A DNA stretch of 64,000 nt, taken from NCBI RefSeq assembly GCF_017873675.1, contig NZ_JAGGKK010000005.1:62001-126000 (forward strand). The letters are read 5' to 3'. This document shows, piece by piece, positions 63,061 through 64,000 of the stretch; position 1 is the first letter of the stretch, and every line of letters starts with the position of its first letter. The stretch comes from Virgibacillus litoralis (GTDB lineage: Bacteria; Bacillota; Bacilli; Bacillales; Amphibacillaceae). The notes under the pieces were generated by a model. The model saw nothing but the letters and a program-made list of their open reading frames with translations, made no database searches and was not told where the DNA came from. A program made the translations under genes and the position numbers.

Positions 63061-63091
63061 TTACAATTGAAGTTATATAGAACATATGTAA
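63061..63091. promoter_or_regulatory. Paired SorC-type operators, glpD-like promoter
   Basis: TTACAATTGAAG (63061-63072) and GAACATATGTAA (63080-63091) start 19 bp apart. Only the outer halves are conserved, but spacing and position match the other promoters. Confidence 0.55.
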
Positions 63092-63117
63092 AAAACAGCT
63101 TGATTGGAGGACCTACT

Positions 63118-64000
63118 ATGAGCACTAAAACTTTTTCTGCATTGGACCGGAATTCCACCATTAAACAAATGGAGAACGAGCATTTTGACCTGCTGGTTAT
63201 TGGTGGAGGCATAACGGGAAGTGGTATCGCATTAGATGCAATAAATCGCGGATTAAAAGTTGGATTGATTGAAAGAAATGATTTTGCATCTGGAACAAGC
63301 AGCCGCTCAGGTAAATTGATACACGGGGGTCTAAAATATTTACAGAAATTGGACTTTAACGTTATCAAAGAAATCGGAAGCGAACGTGATTTTGTCTACA
63401 ACAACGCCCGTCATTTGGTTTATCCGATTAAGATGAATTTTCCATTGATCAAAAAGGAATCTTATAATCTATTAACATTAAAAGCTGGACTATCATTATA
63501 TGATCGCCTGGCTGGCGTAAAGAAGGACGAGCGTCATGTGATTTACGGCAGGAAAAAAACATTGCAATATGAGCCATTGTTTAATGAGAAAACCGTTACT
63601 GGCAGCGGTGCGTATGTTGAATATCGTACAGATGACAGCCGTCTAACATTAGAAGTAGCAAAAACAGCATCTGAAAAAGGGGCAACTGTCCTGAATTATG
63701 CTGAGATGACAGACTTTCTTCAGGATGAGAATAATCATGTCAAAGGTGTAATAGCTAAGGACCTTATCCAGGGTCAGAACATTCGAATAACAGCAGCGCA
63801 TGTCGTTAATGCGGCAGGTCCATGGGTCGATGAAGTTCGAAAAAAAGATCGCCCGATAACAGGAAAATACATGGTGCTTGCTAAAGGCATTCACATTGTT
63901 TTTGACCATCAATCATTGCCAGTCAAATCTTCAATCTATTTTCAGCACAAAGGGCGCATGATTGCAGTAATACCACGTGGTGACAGCACCTATGTTGGAT
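63118..64000 (+). CDS. GlpD-like FAD polyol-phosphate dehydrogenase, partial
   Basis: The start follows TTGGAGGACCTACT; the gene runs off the right edge after ~294 residues. The FAD-binding LLVIGGGITGSGIALDA (~25-41) and FASGTSSRSGKLIHGGLKYL (~56-75), then YVEYRTDDSRLTLEVAK (~165-181) and NAAGPWVDEVRKKD, place it in the glycerol-3-phosphate dehydrogenase family. The segment SGKLIHGG has Gly where canonical GlpD has Thr, and residues ~85-130 differ from B. subtilis GlpD, so another polyol phosphate is possible; EryB of erythritol catabolism is a precedent. Shared operators tie it to the PTS and acyloin-dehydrogenase genes. Confidence 0.82.
   Translation, partial: MSTKTFSALDRNSTIKQMENEHFDLLVIGGGITGSGIALDAINRGLKVGLIERNDFASGTSSRSGKLIHGGLKYLQKLDFNVIKEIGSERDFVYNNARHLVYPIKMNFPLIKKESYNLLTLKAGLSLYDRLAGVKKDERHVIYGRKKTLQYEPLFNEKTVTGSGAYVEYRTDDSRLTLEVAKTASEKGATVLNYAEMTDFLQDENNHVKGVIAKDLIQGQNIRITAAHVVNAAGPWVDEVRKKDRPITGKYMVLAKGIHIVFDHQSLPVKSSIYFQHKGRMIAVIPRGDSTYVG

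Noticed and set aside
63051-63368. Antisense frames over the glpD-like gene
   Set aside because: Shadow frames of a clearly recognisable coding region.
1-64000. rRNA, tRNA, riboswitch or T-box elements
   Set aside because: I looked in the intergenic stretches for their conserved cores and stems and saw none that I could support.

Overview
The window is low-GC, almost entirely coding DNA of a Bacillaceae-type bacterium. The evidence is strong AGGAGG ribosome binding sites, a Spo0E-family sporulation phosphatase gene, the DUF1659/DUF2922 gene pair, CcpA-type cre sites, an IS1182-type remnant, and intergenic palindromic repeats of the kind common in halotolerant genera such as Virgibacillus, Oceanobacillus or Lentibacillus. 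The genus is a guess. I see no rRNA, tRNA, CRISPR array or prophage. Most genes lie on the minus strand and are catabolic or transport genes, so this looks like an accessory nutrient-scavenging region.

Layout. 1-8750: a partial PIG-L deacetylase, a site-2 protease, a broken PTS IIB gene, a large secreted GH97 glycosidase with a cre site, and a sigma-70-like gene beside its decayed paralogue. 8750-16200: mqo, then an apparent L-rhamnonate (or related deoxy sugar acid) operon consisting of an FAH-family hydrolase, a zinc-type dehydrogenase, rhmD-like dehydratase and a GntP permease. Its IclR regulator gene and the operon share the palindrome GTTTATwATArTAAAC. 16700-21450: an MFS gene frameshifted in a G9 run, a nuclease-helicase fusion, and an IS1182 remnant. 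21460-30850: a betaine-type binding lipoprotein, then amino-acid dehydrogenase, aldehyde dehydrogenase and TPP enzyme genes that could form an Ehrlich-like route, an SDR/TetR pair, and a sarcosine-oxidase-like gene. 31800-41330: two Na+/solute symporters, one carrying winged-helix domains, a cyclase, a beta-keto acid cleavage enzyme, a TrmB-like regulator, an old-yellow-enzyme-type flavoprotein with a 43-residue coupled membrane peptide, and an XRE-cupin regulator. 41900-47950: lipoprotein, LysM-NlpC/P60 hydrolase, Spo0E, NERD, DUF1659/DUF2922 and HAD genes, interleaved with unusual repeats.

48200-64000 is the most interesting part. A glucitol-type PTS (gutM, srlA, srlE, srlB), a SAF-domain oxidoreductase resembling DXP-reductoisomerase-like (DRL) proteins, a four-gene acetoin-dehydrogenase-type complex (E1a, E1b, E2, E3), a GlpD-like flavoprotein and a SorC-type sugar-sensing regulator all appear to be under one operator. 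The motif TTACATTTGTAA or a variant occurs at each promoter. At four of the five it appears as a pair whose starts are exactly 19 bp apart. This suggests one regulon that imports and phosphorylates a polyol, rearranges or oxidises it to an acyloin phosphate, and cleaves that to acetyl-CoA plus an aldehyde phosphate. A 2-C-methyl-erythritol-like substrate passing through DXP is a testable possibility. A galactitol-type PTS with its own BglG-type regulator sits just downstream and is flanked by a duplicated, decayed 3' end of the E3 gene, which suggests it was inserted there.
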